From contig CAYLPZ010000001.1 of the NCBI GenBank assembly GCA_964385755.1, positions 186,001 to 250,000 on the forward strand: DNA of 64,000 bases, written 5' to 3'. The translations under genes were made by a program, and so were the position numbers. Positions 8,840 to 18,183 of the stretch are shown piece after piece. The first letter of the stretch is position 1. Each line of letters begins with the position of its first letter. Source of the DNA: CAG-698 sp964385755. GTDB taxonomy: Bacteria > Bacillota_I > Bacilli_A > ML615J-28 > CAG-698. The notes under the pieces were generated by a model. That model did not search any database. It was not told the DNA's origin and worked only from the letters and a program-made list of their open reading frames with translations.

Positions 8840-11800
8840 TCACCTTTTAAATGATGGTAAATTTTTAGAATAAGACCATACATCGTTATTCCAATTACTT
8901 TTACAGTAATTTATAATTTCTTCCAAAGATGCAGATGTTCCAACATTATTAAAAGGACTAGATTCACATTCATATTTAATATAGATTTGGCCATTATATC
9001 TATAACAATTTAAGATACTAGAATTGGAACCTTCAAATGCAATTAATCCACTAGAATAGCTATATGCTTCCACATAACCTTTTGAAGATACATTTCCATA
9101 CGCAAATGAGCCTTTAATTAAACCATTATTAGATCCTACTAAGCCACCTGAATAACATTTTAAATTTGTACTAGTAGAACTAACATCAACATTCGAATAA
9201 GAATCAATAATCATACCATTATTAAATCCCACTAATCCTCCAATAAATGAATTTCTTGATGAATTTGATGATAAATAACCCGAAACATAAGAATTTTCTA
9301 TACTGCCATTTAATTTTCCAATAATCATTCCTACATAAACATCGCTTGACAAAGTTGTATTAATATTCATAGAAGTCGCAAACCCTATATTTTTAATGGA
9401 TCCATCTACATAACCAAACAAGCCATTAAATACGTTATCTTCACACTTAACATCAAAATCACTTATTATATATCCATTACCATCTAAAAAACCTTTAAAT
9501 GCTGTTTCTTCAGTCACTGCTGTTGAGTTAATCGTGTAGCCACCAAGATAAATATTTGAACTTAATGTAAAATATGTATTCTCATAATTCTCACCATTTC
9601 TTATTTGATTTAAGAAATAAACAAATTCTTTAGGGCTAAATATTTGATATGGATTGTTAATCGAACCATTTCCACCATGATATTTTGTTGCAACTAAAAC
9701 TCCATCCCACACTCCACTTCTAGTCGGTATAATTAAATAATCTACTATTGCTGTACAATTTTGGAATGCATAATCACCAATGCTATCAATACAATTAACT
9801 AAATGAATATTATTTAGCATTTTACATCCATTAAATGCTGCTGTAGGTATTGTTGTATCTACAGTAATTGTTACATTTCTTAATGACTCCGGAATGTAAT
9901 AATAATAACCAGTCAATTTATATGTTTGAGTGAAATTACTATATTGCCATGTTCCACCTGAAATACTATAAGCAGTTGACTCACTACCAGGTAAAGCATT
10001 TACATAATCAGTTGATATAGTGCCACTTACATAACTACACTTGCTATTTCCAACATACCATACATATGCACTAGTACTATTATAGTAAGATCCTTTTGAA
10101 CTATATCCAAAGATATATCCAAATACTGATTCATATCCATTTGCACCATCTCTAGCTCCTACAAATGGTAATATTATTGATTCAAGAGAACTCATTCCTT
10201 CAAATGCACCAGCACCTATACTTGTTACTGTATCAGGTACTTCTACATTTGTAATTAATCCCATGCCTTTGAATGTATATTTACCAATACTTTCACATGA
10301 TTTTGGAACAATTAATTCATACATATTTTCAGAATTAAATTTTGTCATTATAGTACAATTCGTAAAGGTATAATTCCCTATTGATGTAATATTGTTAGAT
10401 AAAGTTACTTCTTCTACTAATGAGCATCCATAAAATGTATAATCATTTATTTCTTCAACACCACTAGGTATATTAAATAATCCATCAGTTTCACTATTTA
10501 TTCTCTTTAATATACTACAATTTTGAAATGCTGATTCACCAATACTTATAGTATTATTTGGAATAGAAATGCTTGCAATATTTTTACATCCATTAAATGC
10601 TGCTGTAGGTATTGTTGTATCTACAGTAATTGTTACATTTCTTAATGACTCCGGAATGTAATAATAATAACCAGTCAATTTATATGTTTGAGTGAAATTA
10701 CTATATTGCCATGTTCCACCTGAAATACTATAAGCAGTTGACTCACTACCAGGTAAAGCATTTACATAATCAGTTGATATAGTGCCACTTACATAACTAC
10801 ACTTGCTATTTCCAACATACCATACATATGCACTAGTACTATTATAGTAAGATCCTTTTGAACTATATCCAAAGATATATCCAAATACTGATTCATATCC
10901 ATTTGCACCATCTCTAGCTCCTACAAATGGTAATATTATTGATTCAAGAGAACTCATTCCTTCAAATGCACCAGCACCTATACTTGTTACTGTATCAGGT
11001 ACTTCTACATTTGTTACTAGATTTAAGTCTTTAAATCCATAAGAAACTATAGTAGTTACTGGCAATCCACCTATATGACTAGGTAATATTAGATTACTTC
11101 CAGCATAGGTAGTTCCAGATAATGTTATTGAATCATTTGATTTAATATATGTCAACTCAAATGGTAATACTTCTTCTTCCCATTTTGCATATAAAGTAAT
11201 ATTAGATAATCCAATCTTAAAATCTGTATACTCTATACTTAATGTTTCATTTGTATACCAACCACCAAATGTTCTATTATCTTTAGTAGAGCTAATATTA
11301 CTATCATACAATGATTCATATTTTTGCTCTAACCTTTCAACACTAGAACCACCATTTGTTATAAATGTAACACTATAGATTTTTCTAGAATAATAATATT
11401 TTACTAACAATGTTCCATCTGCTTTTATAATAACATTTTGATACTCAGGAGAATTAAATCCTTCGTATATTTTAACATCAGGAGTAACACTAGAGTCTGA
11501 AGTTCCTTCAAAATTATCAATGTCAAATAAAGTAAATTCATCATCATTAATATTTTCTTGATAATGATAAACAGTATACTTAGTATTTGTATTAGGAATC
11601 CAGTTTCCAACCAAAAGAACATTTGAAGCAGTTACCCACATTCCATTTTTATATAATTGATTATCTGATGTGTACCAACCTGCAAATTCATATCCTACTC
11701 TAGTTGGAACGACTAATTCATATTGAGAATCAAATGTAACTTCTTGTGTATTTGAAGATAATTCATTACCACCATTTACATCATATGTTATTACATATTT

Positions 11801-14680
11801 ATTTGCTTCCCAATTAGCTGTAAAACTTTTATCTCCAATTGAATTCTTTTCAATTTTTAAATTCTTTGTTGGAGTTGTTATACTTGATGTTGTCCAACCT
11901 AAGAATTTATATCCTATCTTTGTTGGATCAATAAGTGTTATTGTCTCAGTCTCAGATGTATATGTATTTGGATTTGATACTGAATTTGTTCCTCCATCTA
12001 ATTCATATAAAATACAGTATGAATTCATTGTCCATCTAGCTATTAATGTAACATTTGAAGCAGTTACCCACATTCCATTTTTATATAATTGATTATCTGA
12101 TGTGNNNNNNNNNNNNNNNNNNNNNNNNNNNNNNNNNNNNNNNNNNNNNNNNNNNNNNNNNNNNNNNNNNNNNNNNNNNNNNNNNNNNNNNNNNNNNNNN
12201 NNNNCATCATATGTTATTACATATTTATTTGCTTCCCAATTAGCTGTAAAACTTTTATCCCCAAAATCATCTGTAAATGATAGATTTTTAGTAGGAATTT
12301 TTAACTTTGTACCTGTCCAACCAATAAATGTATACCCTGTCTTTATTGGATCAGCAATTATAACCTCATCAGTTCTTATATATGTCTTAGGATAATTAAT
12401 TACTGAAGAACCACCATTAAAATTATATGTAATTTTATATTCAATTGGTGTATAGCTAGCTTTTAAAATAATTACTGCACTATAATTTTTAAAATCAATA
12501 CTATGTTCTGATAGAACCCAACCATAAAAAATATATCCATCTTTACTACATTCATTTTGAACATATGATAATTTTATTGTTTCTTCACTCTTATTAGGAG
12601 TTCCATCATCACCATCATACTCTATATTTACTGAACCACCTAATTTATAAATAATATCAATTGCTGACTCATAATCACCAGATAAAAAAAAGGATTCAGC
12701 ATTTATTAAATCTATCAGTTTTTTGGAATCACTAAAATCAGTTTCTTTTAATATTTCAGCAGCTTCATCATATTTACCTTGCTCAATTAAATTCATTGCT
12801 TTATTATATTTCCCCATCGGAATAAATAAAGTAAATGTAAGTATGATTAATGATATTACGACAATAGCTATACTCGTAAAAATTTTTAAAAATAAAATAC
12901 TCTTATCTTTTCTTATTTTTGCTTTTTTAGCTCTTTCTTCACGTACACGAATTGCTTCAAGACGTTTTTGTTCCTCTTCCTCTACTAATTGATTTTTCAT
13001 ATTAGCAAATACTGTTTCGTATTTTTTAATAAAATCTTCAACATCTTTATAATCAATTATAGTTTTTAATTGATAAATTGCTTGCTTAAACTCTTGTTCA
13101 TTAAATTTATCATGTGAAGATGCAGTTATTGCAATATTTGTATATTTAGAATATAAATTTTGTTTTTCATCTTCTAATTTCAATTTTTTACAATTTTCTA
13201 TCTCAAGTTGAGCTTCTTTATAATAAATAACCTTGTTAAATTCAATTATCGCTAAATCATATTTTTTTTGATTTTTATAGTTTAAGGCTTGATTATATAT
13301 GCCATCTTTAATAGAAGTTTCACAAATGGATAATTGTGATAAAGAATCATTGTAATTCAATATCTTGTTAAACAAAGTAATTGCTTCTTCAAAATTACCT
13401 TTATTTTTAGCTGATATTGCGGAATTATAAATACTTTTTTTATTCTTTTCATCTAGATTGGATAATATCTTATTATTATACCCTTCAATAATCGGTTTAA
13501 ATTCAGAATCTGCAAATCTAACTGCTTTTTGATAATTCTTGTCATCATTTAAAGGATCATTTAATCTCCCAAGATCATCTAAAAAATGAAGTTTCTTAGA
13601 TATTAAAATCTTATATGCATAAGCTTTAGCACATTCAGGATCATTATTCAATGTTTCTTCGAGTAAGGAATCTGCTTTAGTATATTCTTCATCCTCAATC
13701 AAAATAGCAGCTCTCTTTATCAAATTTAAATTGTTATTAGAATCTTCAATATTATTTTTAATTTCTTTTACTTTAGTTTTATCTTTATCAAATACTTTAT
13801 CTATGGCCCTAATTAAATCTTGTTTAGCACCTAACCTATCTAGATTTTGTGATTGCAAAGATAAAAACTCATCTGGCATATCATAAGCTTCCATATCACG
13901 ATAACATGGTATCATATATTTAGAAGATTTATTATCTTGCATAAATGATAAATAACGAGTCCATTCATTTTTTACCCATACTGCTTCAAAGTATTCTTTC
14001 TTTGAACCAATTACTAACATAACCCTTGCAGATTGTAATGCTGCAAAAATAATCGGTTCATATTGTTGACCTAATTTAGATTCTAGAGTAATTCTTGAAA
14101 AAAACACCTTATACCCTTTAGAAATTAATACATTATAAATATCTTCTGCAACAAATGAATCTCTTGTTCTATTATTATTTTCATCTGTTTCTTTATAACA
14201 AATAAATACATCATAAGGTTCTTCTTTTTGAGAAATGGCTATTATATTCTTTTGAATTCTATCAATATTTTCTGCTTCACTTTGATACAATTTCCTTGCG
14301 ACAACATCTGCATTATTAATTGTCTCTTTATAGTCGACATCATCAAATATTGACTGATATATTGTTCTATGACATGTTGGTATTTTCTTTTTAGTTTTAG
14401 GATCATCTACATATTCTATTCCATATCGGCATAGACAAATACCCCAATGTGCTTCTGCATCATTAGGATAATCTAGAATTATTTGTTCATAATTTTGTAA
14501 TGCTTTTTCAAAATCACATTTTAATCTTGCAGCATTTGCACGATTAAATAGATTCATTTTCTTTTCACTATTTAAATTTGGTATTGTTTGTTCTGTGCCA
14601 CATGCTTCACAGATTACTGTGGTTTGTCCCTCTTTTACTTCATTAGGACAACCGCAGCTTTTACAATTTATATTAGCCAT
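8840..14680 (-). CDS. Giant TIR chimera: zinc ribbon, TPR, TIR, membrane helix, B-repeats, BspA-like LRRs, GLUG-like repeats
   Basis: The start is ATG 14680 (AAGGAG nine bases upstream) rather than the in-frame TTG three codons earlier, giving 1,946 residues that include about 34 unknown ones over a 100-N gap. Order of parts: Cys4 zinc ribbon (CKSCGC...CEACG, residues 6-27); TPR-like helices; TIR domain about 155-297 (YDVFICYKETDE, FFSRITLESKLG with candidate catalytic E200, WVKNEWTRYL); more TPR-like helices to about 560; a basic stretch then one membrane helix about 594-622; several B-repeat modules (GYEFAGWYTSDNQLYK); BspA-type leucine-rich repeats (TSIGAGAFEGMSSLESIILP); and C-terminal GLUG-like repeats (IGGLVGFNNG). 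Basic residues before the helix predict TIR inside and repeats outside. It is last in a four-gene operon. TIR domains commonly cleave NAD; that activity is inferred here. Confidence 0.85.
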   Translation of the reverse strand: MANINCKSCGCPNEVKEGQTTVICEACGTEQTIPNLNSEKKMNLFNRANAARLKCDFEKALQNYEQIILDYPNDAEAHWGICLCRYGIEYVDDPKTKKKIPTCHRTIYQSIFDDVDYKETINNADVVARKLYQSEAENIDRIQKNIIAISQKEEPYDVFICYKETDENNNRTRDSFVAEDIYNVLISKGYKVFFSRITLESKLGQQYEPIIFAALQSARVMLVIGSKKEYFEAVWVKNEWTRYLSFMQDNKSSKYMIPCYRDMEAYDMPDEFLSLQSQNLDRLGAKQDLIRAIDKVFDKDKTKVKEIKNNIEDSNNNLNLIKRAAILIEDEEYTKADSLLEETLNNDPECAKAYAYKILISKKLHFLDDLGRLNDPLNDDKNYQKAVRFADSEFKPIIEGYNNKILSNLDEKNKKSIYNSAISAKNKGNFEEAITLFNKILNYNDSLSQLSICETSIKDGIYNQALNYKNQKKYDLAIIEFNKVIYYKEAQLEIENCKKLKLEDEKQNLYSKYTNIAITASSHDKFNEQEFKQAIYQLKTIIDYKDVEDFIKKYETVFANMKNQLVEEEEQKRLEAIRVREERAKKAKIRKDKSILFLKIFTSIAIVVISLIILTFTLFIPMGKYNKAMNLIEQGKYDEAAEILKETDFSDSKKLIDLINAESFFLSGDYESAIDIIYKLGGSVNIEYDGDDGTPNKSEETIKLSYVQNECSKDGYIFYGWVLSEHSIDFKNYSAVIILKASYTPIEYKITYNFNGGSSVINYPKTYIRTDEVIIADPIKTGYTFIGWTGTKLKIPTKNLSFTDDFGDKSFTANWEANKYVITYDXXXXXXXXXXXXXXXXXXXXXXXXXXXXXXXXXXTSDNQLYKNGMWVTASNVTLIARWTMNSYCILYELDGGTNSVSNPNTYTSETETITLIDPTKIGYKFLGWTTSSITTPTKNLKIEKNSIGDKSFTANWEANKYVITYDVNGGNELSSNTQEVTFDSQYELVVPTRVGYEFAGWYTSDNQLYKNGMWVTASNVLLVGNWIPNTNTKYTVYHYQENINDDEFTLFDIDNFEGTSDSSVTPDVKIYEGFNSPEYQNVIIKADGTLLVKYYYSRKIYSVTFITNGGSSVERLEQKYESLYDSNISSTKDNRTFGGWYTNETLSIEYTDFKIGLSNITLYAKWEEEVLPFELTYIKSNDSITLSGTTYAGSNLILPSHIGGLPVTTIVSYGFKDLNLVTNVEVPDTVTSIGAGAFEGMSSLESIILPFVGARDGANGYESVFGYIFGYSSKGSYYNSTSAYVWYVGNSKCSYVSGTISTDYVNALPGSESTAYSISGGTWQYSNFTQTYKLTGYYYYIPESLRNVTITVDTTIPTAAFNGCKNIASISIPNNTISIGESAFQNCSILKRINSETDGLFNIPSGVEEINDYTFYGCSLVEEVTLSNNITSIGNYTFTNCTIMTKFNSENMYELIVPKSCESIGKYTFKGMGLITNVEVPDTVTSIGAGAFEGMSSLESIILPFVGARDGANGYESVFGYIFGYSSKGSYYNSTSAYVWYVGNSKCSYVSGTISTDYVNALPGSESTAYSISGGTWQYSNFTQTYKLTGYYYYIPESLRNVTITVDTTIPTAAFNGCKMLNNIHLVNCIDSIGDYAFQNCTAIVDYLIIPTRSGVWDGVLVATKYHGGNGSINNPYQIFSPKEFVYFLNQIRNGENYENTYFTLSSNIYLGGYTINSTAVTEETAFKGFLDGNGYIISDFDVKCEDNVFNGLFGYVDGSIKNIGFATSMNINTTLSSDVYVGMIIGKLNGSIENSYVSGYLSSNSSRNSFIGGLVGFNNGMIIDSYSNVDVSSTSTNLKCYSGGLVGSNNGLIKGSFAYGNVSSKGYVEAYSYSSGLIAFEGSNSSILNCYRYNGQIYIKYECESSPFNNVGTSASLEEIINYCKSNWNNDVWSYSKNLPSFKR
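9820..10252. repeat. Copy A of a 433-bp perfect direct repeat inside the giant TIR gene
   Basis: Reading the two segments side by side shows no difference over 433 bases. The partner copy lies exactly 762 bases (254 codons) to the right, so the frame is kept. It encodes an LRR pair plus an intervening Gly/Ser/Tyr-rich insert (GARDGANGYESVFGYIFGYS). Confidence 0.92.
10582..11014. repeat. Copy B of the 433-bp perfect direct repeat
   Basis: Identical to 9820-10252 by eye. The surrounding LRR units differ, so the duplication is confined to this module and must be recent or maintained by gene conversion. Confidence 0.92.
11619..11833. repeat. B-repeat module, complete copy
   Basis: Bases 11619-11672 and 11779-11833 recur exactly at 12051-12104 and 12205-12259, on either side of the N gap. 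This is the intact template for the module interrupted by the assembly gap. Confidence 0.85.
12105..12204. other. Assembly gap (100 N) inside a B-repeat module
   Basis: Exactly 100 N, the conventional placeholder for a gap of unknown size. Flanks match the complete repeat at 11619-11833. If the second copy has the same structure, the missing piece is 106 bases, which differs from 100 by two codons and so keeps the reading frame. The frame through the gap should not otherwise be trusted. Confidence 0.9.
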
Positions 14681-14698
14681 ATAACTCAACTCCTTAAT

Positions 14699-15361
14699 TT
14701 ACAGAATAATTTTTTTTGATTTTAATTTGAATTTCTTATTATCTCTTGATATTTCCTTTAAAACAATGCTTCTATTTCTACATTCTTTTTTTAAATCATC
14801 TAGCGTTAATACATCATCTGTATTTTTATCATAATTAATACCAATAGTAATTTCTTGTATTTTAACCTCAATAAATAAATGATTATCATCTTTTGAAAAA
14901 CAAGACTCATAATCATTTAATTTTGAGACTATTCGATACTCTTTTTCATAAAACCATTGTGCATGTTTGTAAAAGGCAATCGTATTTATACCATAATCAG
15001 GATAATCTTTTTTCATGCTTTTAATAGGAATCATTTTATTATCTTTCAATACTTCTTTATAATTCTTAGAAGATATTTTTTTTGAAGAATAACAAACAGG
15101 ATACAAAATGTTTTCATTTATCGTTATACCTATACATGCTCCTTTAAACGAATCTCCATAGTGAGCCCACATTAATCTTTTTAAATTGCTTCGAGTCAAA
15201 CACAAAACGGCTATATTATTTAATGAAATCCATTCATCATTTTCAAAATAAGCCAATTCAAATAAATCATTTAATTCATCAATATTAGTAAGTCTCATCT
15301 TATTAGATTCTAAAATTTTTTTTAAAGTAGTAGCTTTTACATATTTATAAAAAGTTATCAT
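14699..15361 (-). CDS. DUF2971 family protein
   Basis: This 220-residue protein shows the recognisable DUF2971 pattern: an N-terminal FYKYVKATTLKKILESNKMRL segment, then LNDLFE, LCLTRSNLKRLMWAHYGDSF and KHAQWFYEKEYRIV. The conserved CLT-x(5-8)-MWAHY and W-x-x-EKEYRI elements are the family's core. The family's biochemical role is unknown to me, though members are often found in accessory and defence-type loci. It lies second to last in the operon, nine to ten bases before the giant TIR gene and six bases after the membrane-protein gene, so tight co-expression is very likely. Confidence 0.8.
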   Translation of the reverse strand: MITFYKYVKATTLKKILESNKMRLTNIDELNDLFELAYFENDEWISLNNIAVLCLTRSNLKRLMWAHYGDSFKGACIGITINENILYPVCYSSKKISSKNYKEVLKDNKMIPIKSMKKDYPDYGINTIAFYKHAQWFYEKEYRIVSKLNDYESCFSKDDNHLFIEVKIQEITIGINYDKNTDDVLTLDDLKKECRNRSIVLKEISRDNKKFKLKSKKIIL

Positions 15362-15367
15362 ATAATT

Positions 15368-16075
15368 TTATTTTCTCTTAGATTGTTTTACTCTTTTATT
15401 ACGTTCATCCAAAAGAATAATTAAATCATTAATATCATTTATTGCTCTATCTGAAACGCGATTAAGTAAATCATCCTTTAATAATATATACTTTTTATTA
15501 ATTTTATCTTCAATTTCTACAAGTGAATCATTAGAAACAGGATCGCTATATCTTACTTCTTCAACAAATTTTTCAAATTGTGTTTTAATTTCTTGATTTA
15601 TTATTTTTTTTAATACTGTTTCTGAATCTACTCTCAAGTCTGAAATAAATTTAGTAGTAATAGGTAAATTATTTTCAATTTTAGTTATTTCTTCTTTATA
15701 TGTATCATTTACTATTAAACCAATTAATACTAATCCTACTATGATAACTTGAATAACTAATATAATCCAAAATGGAATTCCAACAAATGCTCCTACAATA
15801 AACGAAATTAAACAAAGAAGTAATTGAACAACTAAATAAACATATCCTAATATAACAATTGGCCAACCATATACTTTACTTTTATATGTCTTTGTATCTT
15901 TAAATCCAAAATATCCAATAAAAGGCTGCGCGACTATACATAATAAACCAAATCCCCATGTTAACCAAAATGAAAATAATGATTTATGTGTAAAAGGAAT
16001 AGCAAAAACTAAAACATTATATATAACTGCAATTATAAATACTATAATAATGTATCTCTTAAAATTCTTAGTCAT
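15368..16075 (-). CDS. Membrane protein with four helices and a cytosolic helical tail
   Basis: I do not recognise a family in this 235-residue protein. The first about 120 residues hold four hydrophobic helices (starting IIIVFIIAVIYNVLVFAI, then WLTWGFGLLCIVAQPFIGYF, VIVLGYVYLVVQLLLCLISF and IILVIQVIIVGLVLIGLIV by eye). The remaining about 110 residues are charged and probably helical, with a Lys/Arg-rich end (ERNKRVKQSKRK). A four-helix membrane domain with a long cytosolic tail between an SPFH gene and a TIR gene fits a membrane scaffold or effector, but this is inference from position. The start has an AAAGGACGG site upstream. Confidence 0.75.
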   Translation of the reverse strand: MTKNFKRYIIIVFIIAVIYNVLVFAIPFTHKSLFSFWLTWGFGLLCIVAQPFIGYFGFKDTKTYKSKVYGWPIVILGYVYLVVQLLLCLISFIVGAFVGIPFWIILVIQVIIVGLVLIGLIVNDTYKEEITKIENNLPITTKFISDLRVDSETVLKKIINQEIKTQFEKFVEEVRYSDPVSNDSLVEIEDKINKKYILLKDDLLNRVSDRAINDINDLIILLDERNKRVKQSKRK

Positions 16076-16095
16076 TTTACTTTACCGTCCTTTCT

Positions 16096-17829
16096 TTATT
16101 CTGGCTTTTTTGAGCCACAATTTGGACAAAAGTTTGTTGTTATATTTATTTGACCACAACTACAATCCCATTCTTTAGGATCTTCTGGTTTCTTTGAGCC
16201 ACAATTTGGACAAAAGTTTGTTGTTATATTTTTTTGACCGCAGCCACAATCCCAGCCCTTTGGTCCTTCTGGTCTTTTCGAACCACAATTTGGACAAAAG
16301 TTAGAATTAATGCTTGATTGACCACAATTGCAACTCCATCCAGTAATTGATGAACTGAATTGGGCAGCCGAATTTACAACAGGATTAATCGCCTCTTTTG
16401 TCATTCCCATAACACTTCCAACTGCACCCATAGTAACACCAAGTCCAATAACATCACCAATTATTCCTGATGCTGAACCTGTAACACTTCCACCTTGTGG
16501 CATGTTTTCCATAGCAGATAAAGATACCTTGCGTCTTGTCTCATCTTGATATGTGTATCCCTTCATTTGCATCTCTTGAGCTTCAGCTTGTGCTTGAAGT
16601 CTATAAGATTCAGCTCTTGCTTGAGCTGCTATAATCTCTTCTTGTGCTCCTGTTTGAGCTTCCACAACTCTTCTTTGTTGTTCAGCAATTGCGATATTTT
16701 TCTTTATTTGCTCATCTCTTACTAATAAATATTGTTCAGCATATTGCTCCTTCATTCTTCTAAAATTTGGGTCATCGTCAGGAGTAAGAATCTTTAAGAT
16801 ATAAAACTCTGGCATATACATACCATAATCTTCTAATGTTTTATTTATTTCTTCTTTCATAGAAATTGATAAGTCATCCATGTGCTCATCGAGTTCTAAT
16901 ATATTAATACCATTTTGTTTAATATTCTTTGCAATAATATTCTTAACTTTAGATATAATTAATGCTTTAAATTTACCAGAAATCACTTTAATATCATAAG
17001 GATTATTTATAATATCAGTATTTCTCAATTCTGATGTTGTTCCTACTAGTTTAATTAATAATTTTCTTGAATTAATAACCCTAAGATTAAACTCTCCATA
17101 TGCTCCTAACTCCACTGATAGCCCAGATGTTGGATCAAACATTCTCACCTTTGAATCAGTTCCCCATTTGATACCTGTTTGAGTGACCATATTAACAAAG
17201 TACACTTCTGAATGGAATGCTGTATTACTATCAAAAGGTAATTTATATAAATTTTGTAATAATGGAAGCTTTTCATTAGCCAATGTATATCTTCCAGCTC
17301 CAAAGCAATCTAAAGCTTGACCATCCTTAAAGAAAATTGCTTCTTGGGATTCATGAACAATTAGTTGTGATCCTAAATTAAAATCTTCAATCGGATGCTT
17401 CCAAACTAAAACATTATTTGTCCCTTCATACTTAATAACACTAACAAATCCCTTTTTCTTTATTGATTCCTTTGTAATAATCTCTTGTACATCAATGCTT
17501 TCTTTACATAATGGACATAAATAAGATTTAGCAGATTTATCGACTTGTAATTCACATGAACATGAAGGACAATTAATATAAGCATAATTTATCTTACTTT
17601 CAGCAGTAACAAGTCTATTTTTACAAACAGGACAAATAGCTTTATCTCCTTTTACTTGATCATATAACACAGTATTCCCACAATGAGGACAATCTTTTAC
17701 ACAGAACCTATCTTTCTTAATGTCAATTATTTTTCCACAACTACAATCCAATAATTTTCTTGAAAAGAAACCTGTTGAAGCCTCCTGATATGTCCCACAG
17801 TATGGACATTCAATAATAAATTTTCCCAT
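16096..17829 (-). CDS. SPFH-domain protein with N- and C-terminal zinc ribbons (YdjI / 'virion core protein' type)
   Basis: The start is ATG 17829 with GAGGAAA upstream; an in-frame TTG five codons earlier overlaps that site and is rejected. This gives 577 residues. The N-terminus carries several CxxC zinc-ribbon pairs (CPYCG, CSCG, CPHCG, CPVCK, CPSC, CPLC) in the first about 130 residues. An SPFH/band-7-like core follows (about 130-350), then an Ala/Gln/Glu-rich helical segment (AEQQRRVVEAQTGAQEE), a Gly-rich hydrophobic patch, and three tandem ribbons at the C-terminus (GW-x-C-x-CGQ...NFCPNCGSK). This layout matches YdjI-like proteins often annotated as virion core protein. It heads the operon that ends in the giant TIR protein, so it may anchor that complex at membranes (inferred). 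Confidence 0.82.
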   Translation of the reverse strand: MGKFIIECPYCGTYQEASTGFFSRKLLDCSCGKIIDIKKDRFCVKDCPHCGNTVLYDQVKGDKAICPVCKNRLVTAESKINYAYINCPSCSCELQVDKSAKSYLCPLCKESIDVQEIITKESIKKKGFVSVIKYEGTNNVLVWKHPIEDFNLGSQLIVHESQEAIFFKDGQALDCFGAGRYTLANEKLPLLQNLYKLPFDSNTAFHSEVYFVNMVTQTGIKWGTDSKVRMFDPTSGLSVELGAYGEFNLRVINSRKLLIKLVGTTSELRNTDIINNPYDIKVISGKFKALIISKVKNIIAKNIKQNGINILELDEHMDDLSISMKEEINKTLEDYGMYMPEFYILKILTPDDDPNFRRMKEQYAEQYLLVRDEQIKKNIAIAEQQRRVVEAQTGAQEEIIAAQARAESYRLQAQAEAQEMQMKGYTYQDETRRKVSLSAMENMPQGGSVTGSASGIIGDVIGLGVTMGAVGSVMGMTKEAINPVVNSAAQFSSSITGWSCNCGQSSINSNFCPNCGSKRPEGPKGWDCGCGQKNITTNFCPNCGSKKPEDPKEWDCSCGQINITTNFCPNCGSKKPE

Positions 17830-17980
17830 AATAATTTTCCTCAACTTTCATTCTATATTTTCACAAAATTAAAAATATTCAATTATTATTTGTATCTATG
17901 AAAAAGCATTATTTTATAATAATAATCTAAAATGATATTTTCATAAAATTACAATTTTTAATAATTATATCAATTTAATA

Positions 17981-17995
17981 TACCAAAAAATGGTA
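17981..17995. promoter_or_regulatory. Palindrome TACCA-N5-TGGTA upstream of the SPFH/TIR operon
   Basis: Perfect 5-bp arms with a 5-base spacer, about 150 bases upstream of the SPFH gene start. The same palindrome with another spacer sits upstream of the NERD helicase gene (20509-20523). Candidate operator; short enough that chance is possible. Confidence 0.35.
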
Positions 17996-18183
17996 CTTTA
18001 GTTTATTGTTAAGTTGTTATTCAGCTGTTGTAAAGTTTATACGATTTTGTATAAAAAATGTTGATAGAAATCCAATAACAGACAACTCATCAGCATTTTT
18101 TTAGTGGTTCAAATATATTTTTGAACACTTATTTTATCTAAAAACAAAACTATATAAAAGTGCTATTTGGGAATAATTATTAG

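Noticed and set aside
9820..11014. CRISPR-like or transposon-derived repeats
   Set aside because: Only two long copies, fully inside a coding frame and encoding LRR modules; no short regular repeats with spacers anywhere in the window.
12105..12204. A true frameshift or gene break at the N block
   Set aside because: The run is exactly 100 N and both flanks match an intact repeat copy with in-frame spacing.
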